From NCBI RefSeq assembly GCF_039645995.1, contig NZ_CP147920.1, forward strand, positions 558,001 to 622,000: a DNA stretch of 64,000 nucleotides, given 5' to 3'. The position numbers and the translations under genes are program-made. The stretch comes from Sulfurimonas sp. HSL3-1 (lineage in GTDB: Bacteria; Campylobacterota; Campylobacteria; Campylobacterales; Sulfurimonadaceae). Of the stretch, positions 49,568-57,501 are shown one piece after another (position 1 is the first letter of the stretch; every line of letters starts with the position of its first letter). The notes under the pieces are model-generated. The model saw nothing but the letters and a program-made list of their open reading frames with translations. It did no database searches and was not told the DNA's origin.

Positions 49568-49915
49568 ATGAACATCCCGTTTCGTCGCGTCACAGCCGAC
49601 CCCCAGCCCTTCGTTCTCGAGAAGAACGGTGCACGGTTAGAGGGGACGCTACGCAAGTACCGCAGCGGTCTGGTACTGCTCGAAGCGACGATGCAGGGGA
49701 GTCTTGGCGTAGATTGCTATCTCTGCGGCGATTCCTTTGCTATAATGCCGGATGAAAAAGTCGAATTTCTGATTTCTGACGGTGTTTTTCATGGTCAGGA
49801 TGAAACCTATGATGTGGTCGAGATGCATGATGGCACCATCGACCTCGACGAAGTGTTCGATTCGGAAATCGCTTTGATCGAAAGCGATTATCACGCCTGT
49901 CCCAAGTGCAGGTAA
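49568..49915 (+). CDS. DUF177/YceD-family protein
   Basis: The 115 residues begin MNIPFRRVTADPQPFVLEKNG, contain a Cys-x2-Cys knuckle (CYLCGDSF) and end in a second one (ACPKCR), a zinc-ribbon-like pattern typical of YceD. YceD genes nearly always precede rpmF, and plant relatives take part in 23S rRNA maturation. Here too rpmF follows by 21 bases. The ndk stop is 5 bases upstream, so the gene is read in the same transcript. Confidence 0.85.
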   Translation: MNIPFRRVTADPQPFVLEKNGARLEGTLRKYRSGLVLLEATMQGSLGVDCYLCGDSFAIMPDEKVEFLISDGVFHGQDETYDVVEMHDGTIDLDEVFDSEIALIESDYHACPKCR

Positions 49916-49936
49916 TCTACAAAGAAAGGAAATAAC

Positions 49937-50086
49937 ATGGCAGTACCTAAGAGACGCGTATCCCACACGCGTGCAGCAAAACGCCGCACCCACTACAAAA
50001 TCAAACTGGCACGTCCGGTCAAAGACAGTGACGGCACTTACAAAATGCCGCACCATGTCAATCCGACAACCGGCGAGTATAAATAA
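49937..50086 (+). CDS. rpmF: 50S ribosomal protein L32
   Basis: The 49 residues read [20 protein letters not shown] and end VNPTTGEYK, the bacterial L32 pattern. The zinc-binding cysteines of C+ L32 forms are absent, so this is the C-minus type. AAAGGAAAT lies before the ATG. The stop codon is followed with no gap by the plsX start codon, the conserved rpmF-plsX arrangement. Confidence 0.95.
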   Translation: MAVPKRRVSHTRAAKRRTHYKIKLARPVKDSDGTYKMPHHVNPTTGEYK

Positions 50087-51079
50087 TTGAAGGTCAAAAT
50101 CGCGATTGACGCGATGGGTGGGGACTTCGGTCCCGAGCCTATTGTCAAAGGAACGATTGCGGCACTGAAGCATTACCGTTTTGAGCCGATCCTTGTTGGA
50201 AAGAAAGAGGAGATTTTGCCTTTGATTCCGGGCGGGTTCAAAGACAAGATTTCGATTGTCGAAGCGGAGGATGTCATTGCGATGTCCGATGCAGCGACCG
50301 ATGCGCTCAAGCGCAAAGAGAGCTCCATCTACAAAGCGGTTGATCTGGTCCGTAACGGTGAAGCCGACGGCGTCGTCTCCGCAGGGCACAGCGGCGCGAC
50401 CATGTCGGTAGCGACCCTGCGCCTTGGACGTCTCAAGCACGTCCTGCGTCCGGCGCTGGTGACGCTGATGCCGAACAAGAACAAGAAGCGTACCGTGCTG
50501 CTTGACGTCGGCGCCAACGTCGACTGCAAACCGGAGCATTTGGCTCAATTTGCTGTGATGGGGAGCTGTTACGCGCATGACATGTGGGCGATTACCCTCC
50601 CGACCGTCGGCCTCCTGGCCAACGGCGAAGAGGAGACCAAGGGCAACGACGTGACGAAGGGGGCCTTCCAGAAGCTTCGCGGCATGGAGGGGTTCGTCGG
50701 CAATGTCGAAGGACGGGATATCTTCAATGGTTCCGTCGACGTCGTTGTCTGCGACGGTTTCATCGGGAACCTTGTCCTCAAGTCTTCCGAAGGGGTTGCG
50801 AGTACGATCACACACCTGATCAAGGACTATATCCGCAAATCGCCTATCGCGATCACGGGCGCGCTCCTGATGCGGAAGGTCTTTAAGCTTCTGAAAAAAG
50901 AGCTTGATTATGCCGAAGTCGGCGGGGCTCCGCTGATCGGGGTCAAGGGGTGCACCATCGTCAGCCACGGCAAAAGCAACTCCAAAGCGATTAAAAACGC
51001 GATCAAACAGGCGATCGACTTTGTCGATACCGGGGTCAACGTTCACATTGAACGCGCCCTGGATGCCACTGCCAAGTAA
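50087..51079 (+). CDS. plsX: Phosphate acyltransferase PlsX
   Basis: PlsX makes acyl-phosphate from acyl-ACP for phospholipid synthesis. It starts at TTG 50087, directly after the rpmF stop, giving [22 protein letters not shown]. Other fingerprints are [36 protein letters not shown] and [16 protein letters not shown]. The 330 residues are normal. Translational coupling to rpmF is expected because the TTG has no separate ribosome site beyond rpmF's end. FabH follows after 11 bases. Confidence 0.96.
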   Translation: MKVKIAIDAMGGDFGPEPIVKGTIAALKHYRFEPILVGKKEEILPLIPGGFKDKISIVEAEDVIAMSDAATDALKRKESSIYKAVDLVRNGEADGVVSAGHSGATMSVATLRLGRLKHVLRPALVTLMPNKNKKRTVLLDVGANVDCKPEHLAQFAVMGSCYAHDMWAITLPTVGLLANGEEETKGNDVTKGAFQKLRGMEGFVGNVEGRDIFNGSVDVVVCDGFIGNLVLKSSEGVASTITHLIKDYIRKSPIAITGALLMRKVFKLLKKELDYAEVGGAPLIGVKGCTIVSHGKSNSKAIKNAIKQAIDFVDTGVNVHIERALDATAK

Positions 51080-51090
51080 AAGGACAAGCC

Positions 51091-52095
51091 ATGTATGCAG
51101 CTTTTCGTTCCATCGGGGCATACGTCCCCGAGCGTATTCTGACCAACGCCGACCTGGAGAAGATGGTCGATACCTCTGACGAGTGGATCACGAAACGCAC
51201 CGGTATCAAAGAGCGCCATATTGCCGCCGACGACGAGTTTACCAGCGACATGGGGGCCAAGGCGGCTGCACTGGCGATCGAGCGTGCCGGCATCGCCAAA
51301 GAGGAGATCGATCTCGTGATCTGTGCGACGATCTCTCCGGACTACTTCAATATGCCCTCAACCGCGACTATCATCTCTTCCAAACTGGGCCTGCCCCAGG
51401 TGATGGCCTTCGATATCTCCGCTGCATGTACGGGATTTGTTTACGTCGTCAGCATGGCGAAGGCCTTTATCGAGTCGGGGATGAAAAAGAACGTCCTCGT
51501 CATCGGGGCGGAGAAACTCAGCGCCATTACCGATTACACGGACCGTACGACTTGCATCCTCTTCGGTGACGGCGCCGGGGCGGCGGTGATCAGTGCGACG
51601 GAGAACAAGGACGAAGCGATCCTCGACGTGCATACGGGTGCCGACGGCACCTACGCCGATCTGCTGATGACGCCGAACGGCGGCACGGGTTCGGCCCATG
51701 ACGCACTGGACGCGGAAGCGAAGACCGGCTGTTTTATGCAGATGAAGGGGAACGAAACCTTCAAGGTCGCCGTGCGAACCCTGACCAGCGACGTCAAGGA
51801 GATCCTTGCCGAAAACGGCATGAGCGCCGATGACATCAAGCATTTCGTGCCGCACCAGGCGAACTACCGTATCATCAAAGCGGTCGGTGACGCCCTGAAC
51901 CTGCGCGAAGAGCAGGTGGTGCTGACCGTGCACAAGTACGGGAACACCTCCGGGTCATCTATCCCCATCGCGATCAACGACCTTTATGAAAGCGGCAAGC
52001 TGCAAAAGGGCGATATGATGCTGCTCGATGCCTTCGGCGGCGGTCTGACCTGGGGAAGCGCGCTGGTGCCGTTTGCAGGACCGGCTTCGGTATGA
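51091..52095 (+). CDS. fabH: 3-oxoacyl-ACP synthase III
   Basis: FabH condenses acetyl-CoA with malonyl-ACP to begin fatty acid synthesis. The catalytic triad is visible: Cys in [16 protein letters not shown] near residue 114, His in [14 protein letters not shown] near 253 and Asn in [15 protein letters not shown] near 284. The substrate-binding [14 protein letters not shown] near 30 is also typical. AAAGGAC lies before the ATG. The 334 residues match the family and the plsX-fabH order is widely conserved. Confidence 0.97.
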   Translation: MYAAFRSIGAYVPERILTNADLEKMVDTSDEWITKRTGIKERHIAADDEFTSDMGAKAAALAIERAGIAKEEIDLVICATISPDYFNMPSTATIISSKLGLPQVMAFDISAACTGFVYVVSMAKAFIESGMKKNVLVIGAEKLSAITDYTDRTTCILFGDGAGAAVISATENKDEAILDVHTGADGTYADLLMTPNGGTGSAHDALDAEAKTGCFMQMKGNETFKVAVRTLTSDVKEILAENGMSADDIKHFVPHQANYRIIKAVGDALNLREEQVVLTVHKYGNTSGSSIPIAINDLYESGKLQKGDMMLLDAFGGGLTWGSALVPFAGPASV

Positions 52096-52130
52096 TATAA
52101 TCCCCGGGACATCGGGTAGGAAAGAGGCAC

Positions 52131-52397
52131 ATGGTTTACGCGGCAATCGGGATTTCACTGTTATTCGTCATACTGCTGATTGCTTTTAACGTTCGTTCGA
52201 ACCACTGGCGCAACCGTCGCGAGAAAAAGCGCCGTGAAGTCGCCGACCGCCGTGTGAACAAAGGGCGCCGCAAGCGTAACAACCTTGACCATGAAAGCAG
52301 TCTCCCCGACCGCCGTTACGGCGGTGACCGCCGCGTCGGTCCGGAGACGCGCCGCCACAAAAAGCGCCGGGCGGAAGACCGCTTTGGCCACAATTGA
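52131..52397 (+). CDS. Small basic membrane-anchored protein
   Basis: The 88 residues have one N-terminal membrane helix (VYAAIGISLLFVILLIAFNV) and a long tail extremely rich in Arg and Lys (REKKRREVADRRVNKGRRKR and RRHKKRRAEDRF). No family was recognised. It probably inserts with the basic tail in the cytoplasm, where it could touch nucleic acid or ribosomes. TATAAT (52096-52101) begins immediately after the fabH stop and GGAAAGAGG precedes the ATG. The end overlaps the HIT gene by 14 bases. Confidence 0.7.
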   Translation: MVYAAIGISLLFVILLIAFNVRSNHWRNRREKKRREVADRRVNKGRRKRNNLDHESSLPDRRYGGDRRVGPETRRHKKRRAEDRFGHN

Positions 52398-52755
52398 CCT
52401 CCCCCTTCTTTTTATAGAAGTCCACGACAGCGAAGTGCCGTGGCTGAAAATTTTTGTCCGCCGCACCGTACGTGAATTCAGCGAGTGCAACGCCGAAGAG
52501 AAAGCGGCGGTCTGGGACGCCCTTGACGTGATCGAGCGGGAGATGCTCGAGTACTACCGTCCCGAAAAGATCAACATCGCCTCTTTTGGCAATATGCTGC
52601 CGCAGGTCCACTGGCACATCATGGCCCGTTTCAAAGAGGACAGCTACTTTCCCGAACCCATGTGGGGCCCGAAACAGCGCGAAGGTGCACTTGAGCTGCC
52701 GCCGCTAGGAACGTTTCTTGAACGTCTGGCGAAAAAGTTTTCCGCCGAATCCTGA
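52384..52755 (+). CDS. HIT-family protein
   Basis: The likely start is TTG 52384, about 6 nt behind GCGGAAG, giving 123 residues (MATIDLPLLFIEVHDSEVPW). A longer in-frame start at 52285 would run inside the basic protein gene and adds low-quality sequence. The histidine-triad segment reads QVHWHIMARFKEDSYFPEPMWG: two histidines are present but the third position is Met, as in some HIT subfamilies. It may hydrolyse dinucleotide polyphosphates or AMP-conjugates, or have lost activity. Confidence 0.78.
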   Translation: MATIDLPLLFIEVHDSEVPWLKIFVRRTVREFSECNAEEKAAVWDALDVIEREMLEYYRPEKINIASFGNMLPQVHWHIMARFKEDSYFPEPMWGPKQREGALELPPLGTFLERLAKKFSAES

Positions 52756-52805
52756 CTTCATCTCTTTTTGGTTAGAATTGGTCGAAAACGAAGAAAGGGA
52801 AAACC

Positions 52806-54917
52806 TTGCAACGTTTTCACTCCTATCCGGTCAGACTTGACGGAACGGATCCGCAGGCGACACGCGACGCGATCCGAAACGATTTCCTCAGTGCTTATTC
52901 GCTTTTTGAAGCCCTCTTCGGGCTGTTGAAGGACGATAACGTTTTCTATCGCCGTTCGGAACGGACCCGCCATCCGATGATCTTCTATTTCGGCCATACG
53001 GCAACGTTCTTTATCAATAAACTTGTACTTGCGAAGGTGATCGACAAGCGGATCAATCCGGATTTCGAATCCCTCTTCGCGATCGGTGTCGACGAGATGG
53101 CCTGGGATGACATGGACAGTTCACGCTATGAGTGGCCCGGAGTCGATGCCGTACGGGAGTACCGTACCCTGGTAAAGACACAGGTCCTGGAGCTGATCGA
53201 TACCCTTCCGCTGCAGCTGCCGATCACCCAGGAGAGCCCCTGGTGGGTCATCCTGATGGGGATCGAACATGAACGGATTCACATCGAGACGTCGAGCGTG
53301 CTGCACCGCCAGATGCCCCTGGAGGAGATCCGCCCCTCTGAAGCGTTCCAATACTGCAACGACGCCGGCTTGCCGCCGGAGAATAGCTTGACAGTGATCA
53401 GCGGCGCGGCCGTCCAGCTAGGAAAAGAAAGAGGGGATCCCTATTACGGCTGGGATAATGAATACGGCAGCGCGCGCATGGAGGTTCCGGAGTTCCGGAC
53501 GGCGACGATGCTGGTCAGCCATGGGGAGTTCCTCCCCTTCGTCGAAGCGGGCGGCTATGAAGATCCCGTTTACTGGGACGAGGAGGGGATGCGTTTCCTG
53601 GAGCGGAGCGGCGCGAAACATCCGCCCTTCTGGGTAGCGAAAGCAGCGGGGGGCTACCGGCTGCGCCTGCTGGACCGGGAGATCGACCTGCCGATGGACT
53701 GGCCGGTGGAGGTCAACTGCCTCGAGGCACAGGCGTTCTGCCGCTTTAAAAGCGTGCAGGAGGGGCGTGCGTACCGCCTGCCGACGGAAGCGGAGTGGGT
53801 AAGGATGCTCGAGAGCTCCACGGCGCTTGCGGGCGAACGGTTCGACGATACCAACGCAAATATCAATTGGAACCACTTTGCCTCCTCCGTCCCCGTCAAC
53901 ACCTTCTTGCAGGGCGGGCTGTACGATGTCGTCGGAAACGTCTGGCAGTGGACGTCATCGACGATTGACGGCTATACGGGGTTCGAACCGCATCCGGTCT
54001 ATGACGACTTTTCCCTGCCCACCTTCGACGGCAAACATAATCTGATTAAAGGCGGCTCGTGGGCCTCGACGGGGAACGAGACCCTGCGCCATTCGCGCTA
54101 CGCTTTCCGCCGCCACTTCTATCAGCATGCGGGGTTCCGTTACGTGGAAGCCGATGCCCCCGCTGAGAGCATGCCGGAGAATATTTACGAAACGGACAGC
54201 CTGGTGGCGCAGTACTGTGAATTCCAGTACGGGCCGGACTGTTTCGGCGTGAAAAACTTTGCGCGCAACTGCGCGGAGCATGCCGTCGCTTTCACGGCTT
54301 CCACGCCTCAGAAGCGGGCGCTGGATCTCGGCTGCGCGACGGGACGAGCCTCCTTCGAATTGGCCAGGGTGTTCGACGACGTCACCGGGATCGACTTCTC
54401 CGCCCGTTTCATCCAGGTCGGTACAGCCCTGAAAGCGCAGGGACAGATTGCCTATGAACGGGTAGAGGAGGGGGACGTCACGACCCGCCAGATCCACTCG
54501 CTCGAGGAGTTCGGATTGAAAGAGACGGCCGGGAATGTACAGTTCTGGCAGGGGGACGCCTGCAACCTCAAGGCGCATTTCAGTGGGTATGACCTGATCA
54601 TGGCCACCAACCTGATCGACCGCCTCTACGAACCGGAGCGCTTTTTGGCGCAGGTGCATGAACGGTTGAACGACGGTGGGATACTGCTGCTGACATCGCC
54701 CTATACCTGGCTGGAGGAGTACACGCAAAAAGCACACTGGCTCGGCGGCTATTATGACGAAAACGGGGAAGCTGTCGAGAGTTTGAGCGGGCTCAAGGCA
54801 ATCCTCTCGCCGCATTTCGAGCTGCTCGAGACCTTCGACGTGCCTTTCGTGATCCGCGAAACGGCACGAAAATATCAGCATACGCTCTCACAGATGAGCG
54901 TCTGGAAAAAACGATAA
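52806..54917 (+). CDS. ovoA: Ovothiol biosynthesis protein OvoA (sulfoxide synthase-methyltransferase fusion)
   Basis: OvoA joins cysteine to histidine as 5-histidylcysteine sulfoxide and later methylates the thiohistidine. From TTG 52806 (4-5 nt after AAAGGGAAA) it has 703 residues. An iron-binding DinB-like domain has His64 in FYFGHTATFF and His155/His159 in GIEHERIHIETS. An FGE-sulfatase-like domain follows (about 200-450, with GGLYDVVGNVWQWTS and LIKGGSWASTGNETLRHSR). The C-terminal SAM methyltransferase has ALDLGCATGRASFELA near residue 504. The separate cysteine-sulfoxide lyase needed for ovothiol is not visible. Confidence 0.93.
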   Translation: MQRFHSYPVRLDGTDPQATRDAIRNDFLSAYSLFEALFGLLKDDNVFYRRSERTRHPMIFYFGHTATFFINKLVLAKVIDKRINPDFESLFAIGVDEMAWDDMDSSRYEWPGVDAVREYRTLVKTQVLELIDTLPLQLPITQESPWWVILMGIEHERIHIETSSVLHRQMPLEEIRPSEAFQYCNDAGLPPENSLTVISGAAVQLGKERGDPYYGWDNEYGSARMEVPEFRTATMLVSHGEFLPFVEAGGYEDPVYWDEEGMRFLERSGAKHPPFWVAKAAGGYRLRLLDREIDLPMDWPVEVNCLEAQAFCRFKSVQEGRAYRLPTEAEWVRMLESSTALAGERFDDTNANINWNHFASSVPVNTFLQGGLYDVVGNVWQWTSSTIDGYTGFEPHPVYDDFSLPTFDGKHNLIKGGSWASTGNETLRHSRYAFRRHFYQHAGFRYVEADAPAESMPENIYETDSLVAQYCEFQYGPDCFGVKNFARNCAEHAVAFTASTPQKRALDLGCATGRASFELARVFDDVTGIDFSARFIQVGTALKAQGQIAYERVEEGDVTTRQIHSLEEFGLKETAGNVQFWQGDACNLKAHFSGYDLIMATNLIDRLYEPERFLAQVHERLNDGGILLLTSPYTWLEEYTQKAHWLGGYYDENGEAVESLSGLKAILSPHFELLETFDVPFVIRETARKYQHTLSQMSVWKKR

Positions 54918-54930
54918 AAGAATCACTGAA

Positions 54931-55100
54931 GCACAGTTTTACTGTGCGCGCACCGGAGGAAGTGCTCTTGGAGTGTGGGCACTCCGCTGAGGATGAAGCT
55001 TGCGGAATTCCACAACGCAGTGAGGAGAAAGCACAGCGCTAGCGTAGGAATCCGGGCTTTCAGGAAACATCGCTTCGCGAGCAGTCCCCTTGTTTTGCTC
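54931..55100 (+). repeat. Dispersed structured repeat, copy 3
   Basis: It begins with a perfect hairpin GCACAGT-TTT-ACTGTGC (54931-54947), followed by GCGCACCGGAGGAAGTGC. An insertion of about 40 bases follows, then CACAGCGCTAGCGTAG, GGGCTTTCAGGAAACA, the stem TCGC-TTC-GCGA (55070-55080) and CCCCTTGTTTTGCTC. The boxes occur in the same order as at 28393-28529. The copy fills the space between the ends of ovoA and metF. Confidence 0.7.
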
Positions 55101-55109
55101 GGATTCCGT

Positions 55110-56006
55110 TTAAGCCAGTAGTTCCGCCGCGACGCTGAACTGGTTGGCCATCATCAGGTGCACTTTCGGGTGCAGGGCCATGATGTCGTCGAAGAGCTTT
55201 TTGCTCAGATCGAAGCCGATCTTGTAGGCATCGTCCGTCTCTTTGGCGCTGCCGAGGGCTTCGAGCCAGGAGGGCGGAACGTGAATGCCCGGAACGTGGG
55301 CATCGAGGAACTGGGCCGTGCGCAGTTTCGTAATGGGGAAGAGGCCGAGGATAAGCTGGGCGCTTGTGCCGTGCTTTGCATTGGCTTCGTCCATCAGCTC
55401 CAGCAGTACCTTGGCGTTGTCGAGGTCGAAGACCGGCTGGGTGATGATCCCCTGCGCGCCATGTTCGACTTTTTTGGCCATCTTCTTGTAGAGGCTTTTT
55501 GGATTGCGGGCAAAGGAGTTGACGACGGCAAAGGGGAGAATCGGCTGCGGTGCGACGGAGAAGGCTTTGCCCTCCAGGTCGGTGCCGGCGTTAAAGGCGG
55601 CGATGATGTCCAGCAGCAGGGTACTGTCGCTTTCAAAGACCCCCTTGGCGTCTTTCTGGTCGGAGTTTTTGGCCGGGTCGCCGGTCAGGGCCAGGATGGC
55701 ACGGACGCCGGCTTCATTGGCCCCGAGCAAGTCGCTTTGCAGGGCGATGCGATTGCGGTCGCGCATGCTCATGGTCGCCAGGACCGGTTTGCCGAAACGC
55801 TGTTGCATCGCCACGGCGGCGAAAAGGGCGTTGTATTTCAGCTTGGCAAGGGGGTTGTCGGTGGTACTGAACGCGTCGACGCGCTCATGCAGGCCGAGGG
55901 ATTCGATCGTGTCGATGACGGGGGCGAAGGAGGCGGAGTGTGACGGTGTTGTCTCGAGACTGACATAACGTCCGTTTTTTAGCTTTGCTTCCAGTGCGTC
56001 AAACAC
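55110..56006 (-). CDS. metF: Methylenetetrahydrofolate reductase
   Basis: The 298-residue TIM-barrel flavoprotein reduces 5,10-methylene- to 5-methyl-tetrahydrofolate for methionine synthesis. Visible features are the early Glu in YVSLETTPSHSASFAPV, ILALTGDPAKNS near residue 105, FAVVNSFARNPKSL and HGAQGIITQPVFDLDNAKVLL near 180, with LILGLFPITKLRTAQFL. The opening differs from E. coli MetF and matches the broader family, so a related pterin-dependent role is possible. It is divergent from serB across a palindromic promoter. Confidence 0.85.
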   Translation of the reverse strand: MFDALEAKLKNGRYVSLETTPSHSASFAPVIDTIESLGLHERVDAFSTTDNPLAKLKYNALFAAVAMQQRFGKPVLATMSMRDRNRIALQSDLLGANEAGVRAILALTGDPAKNSDQKDAKGVFESDSTLLLDIIAAFNAGTDLEGKAFSVAPQPILPFAVVNSFARNPKSLYKKMAKKVEHGAQGIITQPVFDLDNAKVLLELMDEANAKHGTSAQLILGLFPITKLRTAQFLDAHVPGIHVPPSWLEALGSAKETDDAYKIGFDLSKKLFDDIMALHPKVHLMMANQFSVAAELLA

Positions 56007-56026
56007 GATTTACCCCTGCGGTGCGA

Positions 56027-56044
56027 TATAATGGCGCCATTATA
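56027..56044. promoter_or_regulatory. Palindromic divergent promoter of metF and serB
   Basis: TATAATGGCGCCATTATA is a perfect 18-bp palindrome. Its left half is a TATAAT reading right toward serB (56027-56032) and its right half a TATAAT reading left toward metF (56044-56039), separated by GGCGCC. Expected start sites lie near 56039 and 56032, so the promoters face away from each other with overlapping polymerase footprints. Confidence 0.65.
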
Positions 56045-56045
56045 A

Positions 56046-56093
56046 CCTAGGGCCCCGCCAAAAAACCTGTACCGGTCGGGGGATGCCCTTAGG
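56046..56093 (+). promoter_or_regulatory. Structured leader of serB
   Basis: CCTA-GGGC (56046-56053) pairs with GCCC-T-TAGG (56085-56093) over eight bases with one bulge. Inside, CCCG (56054-56057) pairs with CGGG (56077-56080) and ACC (56065-56067) with GGT (56074-56076). The predicted transcript start is at about 56039, so this would be the 5' leader, followed by AAAGGA before the ATG at 56111. No known riboswitch class was recognised. Confidence 0.4.
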
Positions 56094-56110
56094 GAGCGTA
56101 AAGGATAGCG

Positions 56111-56734
56111 ATGCGGTTGTGCGTGTTTGATTTCGATTCGACGTTGATGGACGGAGAGACCATCGACTTTTTTGCCGAGGCGCTGGGCATAGGTGAAAAG
56201 GTCGCCGTGATTACGGAGCGGGCCATGAACGGGGAGCTTGACTTTTTCGAGAGCCTTCAGCAGCGGGTCAAACTGCTCGAAGGGCTTGACGTCGAGACGG
56301 TGGAGCGCATCAGCCGATCCCTTCCCTACATGCCGGGAGCGAAGGAGACGATCGCGGCACTGAAAGCGCAGGGGATTACCGTCGTCTGTTTCAGCGGCGG
56401 TTTCCGAACGGCGACCTCCTACGCCAAAGACGTGCTCGGTTTCGACGCGGACTTCTCCAACGCGCTGCATGCCAAAGAGGGTAAGCTGACCGGCGAAGTC
56501 GGCGGGGACATGATGTTCAACTGGTCGAAGGGGGACATGCTTGTAAGGCTGCAGGGGCTGCTCAAGGTGACGCCGGAGGAGACGATGGTTGTCGGGGACG
56601 GGGCCAATGACCTCAGCATGTTCGCCCATGCCGGGACACGCGTCGCCTTCTGCGCAAAACCGGTCCTGAAAGAGGCGGCGAATATCATCATCGACACCAA
56701 AGATCTCCGCGAAATCCTGGGGCGTCTCGTATGA
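56111..56734 (+). CDS. serB: Phosphoserine phosphatase
   Basis: SerB removes phosphate from phosphoserine in serine synthesis. The 207 residues carry all HAD motifs: FDFDSTLMDGET at residues 6-17 (nucleophile Asp7), the Ser/Thr motif VVCFSGGFRTAT near 97, the lysine in NWSKGDMLVRLQ near 140 and VVGDGANDLSMFAHAG near 162. The N-terminal ACT domain of longer SerB is absent. A 70-nt structured leader precedes it. It overlaps the next gene by four bases (ATGA). Confidence 0.92.
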   Translation: MRLCVFDFDSTLMDGETIDFFAEALGIGEKVAVITERAMNGELDFFESLQQRVKLLEGLDVETVERISRSLPYMPGAKETIAALKAQGITVVCFSGGFRTATSYAKDVLGFDADFSNALHAKEGKLTGEVGGDMMFNWSKGDMLVRLQGLLKVTPEETMVVGDGANDLSMFAHAGTRVAFCAKPVLKEAANIIIDTKDLREILGRLV

Positions 56735-57045
56735 ACCTGTGGGAACGCTATAACCCTGAAACAGTGCTCGGCAGTGTCCTGGGGGAGATGACGGGGCTGC
56801 CGATGATGCTGTGCCCGGAAAAAACGCTTTTCGAAGCGCTCAAGCGCCACCTGACGCGCAAAGAGCTGCGCTGCTGGGTGATGGCCCGGGGCGGGGTTGA
56901 CCCGGAGACGATCGGCACGGAGACAGGTCTTGGCGCGGAGGAGATCGACAATGCGCTCCGCAAAGCCTCCAAAAAGATTCGCCAGCCCAAGCTCCGGAGT
57001 GAATTCCAACAGCTTCTCGGCGCCCTGGAAGCGGAGGATGAGTAA
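56731..57045 (+). CDS. Hypothetical protein, possible helix-turn-helix
   Basis: The 104 residues are helical. LRCWVMARGGVDPETIGTETGLGAEEIDNALRKASKKIRQPKLR in the second half resembles a sigma-factor region 4 or LuxR-like helix-turn-helix, where GVDPETIGTETGLG would be the first helix and turn. I do not recognise a named family. The start codon overlaps the serB stop, so the two are co-translated, and a link to serine supply or its control can be proposed but not shown. Confidence 0.65.
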   Translation: MNLWERYNPETVLGSVLGEMTGLPMMLCPEKTLFEALKRHLTRKELRCWVMARGGVDPETIGTETGLGAEEIDNALRKASKKIRQPKLRSEFQQLLGALEAEDE

Positions 57046-57131
57046 CGGACAATGTTAAGTTTTCTTTATCTTTCGTTCAGCCTTTCGTGATAGAATTGTG
57101 TTACTTTAACGGTTTAGGAGGGATGGAAAGA

Positions 57132-57467
57132 ATGCAAAAATCACTATCAGCCCTGTTGGGCGCGGCACTGCTGCTCGGGAGCTTTTCAACGGCGGCGAAC
57201 GCCGATGTCAAACGGGGGCAGAAAGCCTATCTGAAAAAGTGTAAACGCTGTCACGGCAACGGTACGAAGGGGGCCGCGATGAAGACCCAGAAAGAGTGGG
57301 CGGACGCTTTCGCGGATGATGCCGCGCTGTTCAGATCGTGGCACAAAGATGACAAGAAGGCGATGAAATATATCGACAGCAGCCGCTTCAAGAAAGATGC
57401 ACCGAACCTGAAAGATTTCCTCTACGAATACGGTTCGGATTCCGGTAACGTCCCCTCCTGCGGGTAA
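57132..57467 (+). CDS. Small periplasmic monoheme cytochrome c
   Basis: I chose ATG 57132, 10 nt behind AGGAGG, since the ATG at 57123 lies only 1 nt behind it. A signal peptide (LSALLGAALLLGSFSTAANA) leads to one heme site, CKRCH at residues 37-41. The mature protein is very basic (KRGQKAYLKKCKRCHGNG) and ends NVPSCG, with a free cysteine near the C-terminus. TAGAAT about 25 nt upstream of the ribosome site is a candidate -10. It may pass electrons to a periplasmic reductase, but no partner is adjacent. Confidence 0.85.
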   Translation: MQKSLSALLGAALLLGSFSTAANADVKRGQKAYLKKCKRCHGNGTKGAAMKTQKEWADAFADDAALFRSWHKDDKKAMKYIDSSRFKKDAPNLKDFLYEYGSDSGNVPSCG

Positions 57468-57501
57468 GCCCGCCACCGTCCCTCCGGGACACCCTTCCTC
57501 T

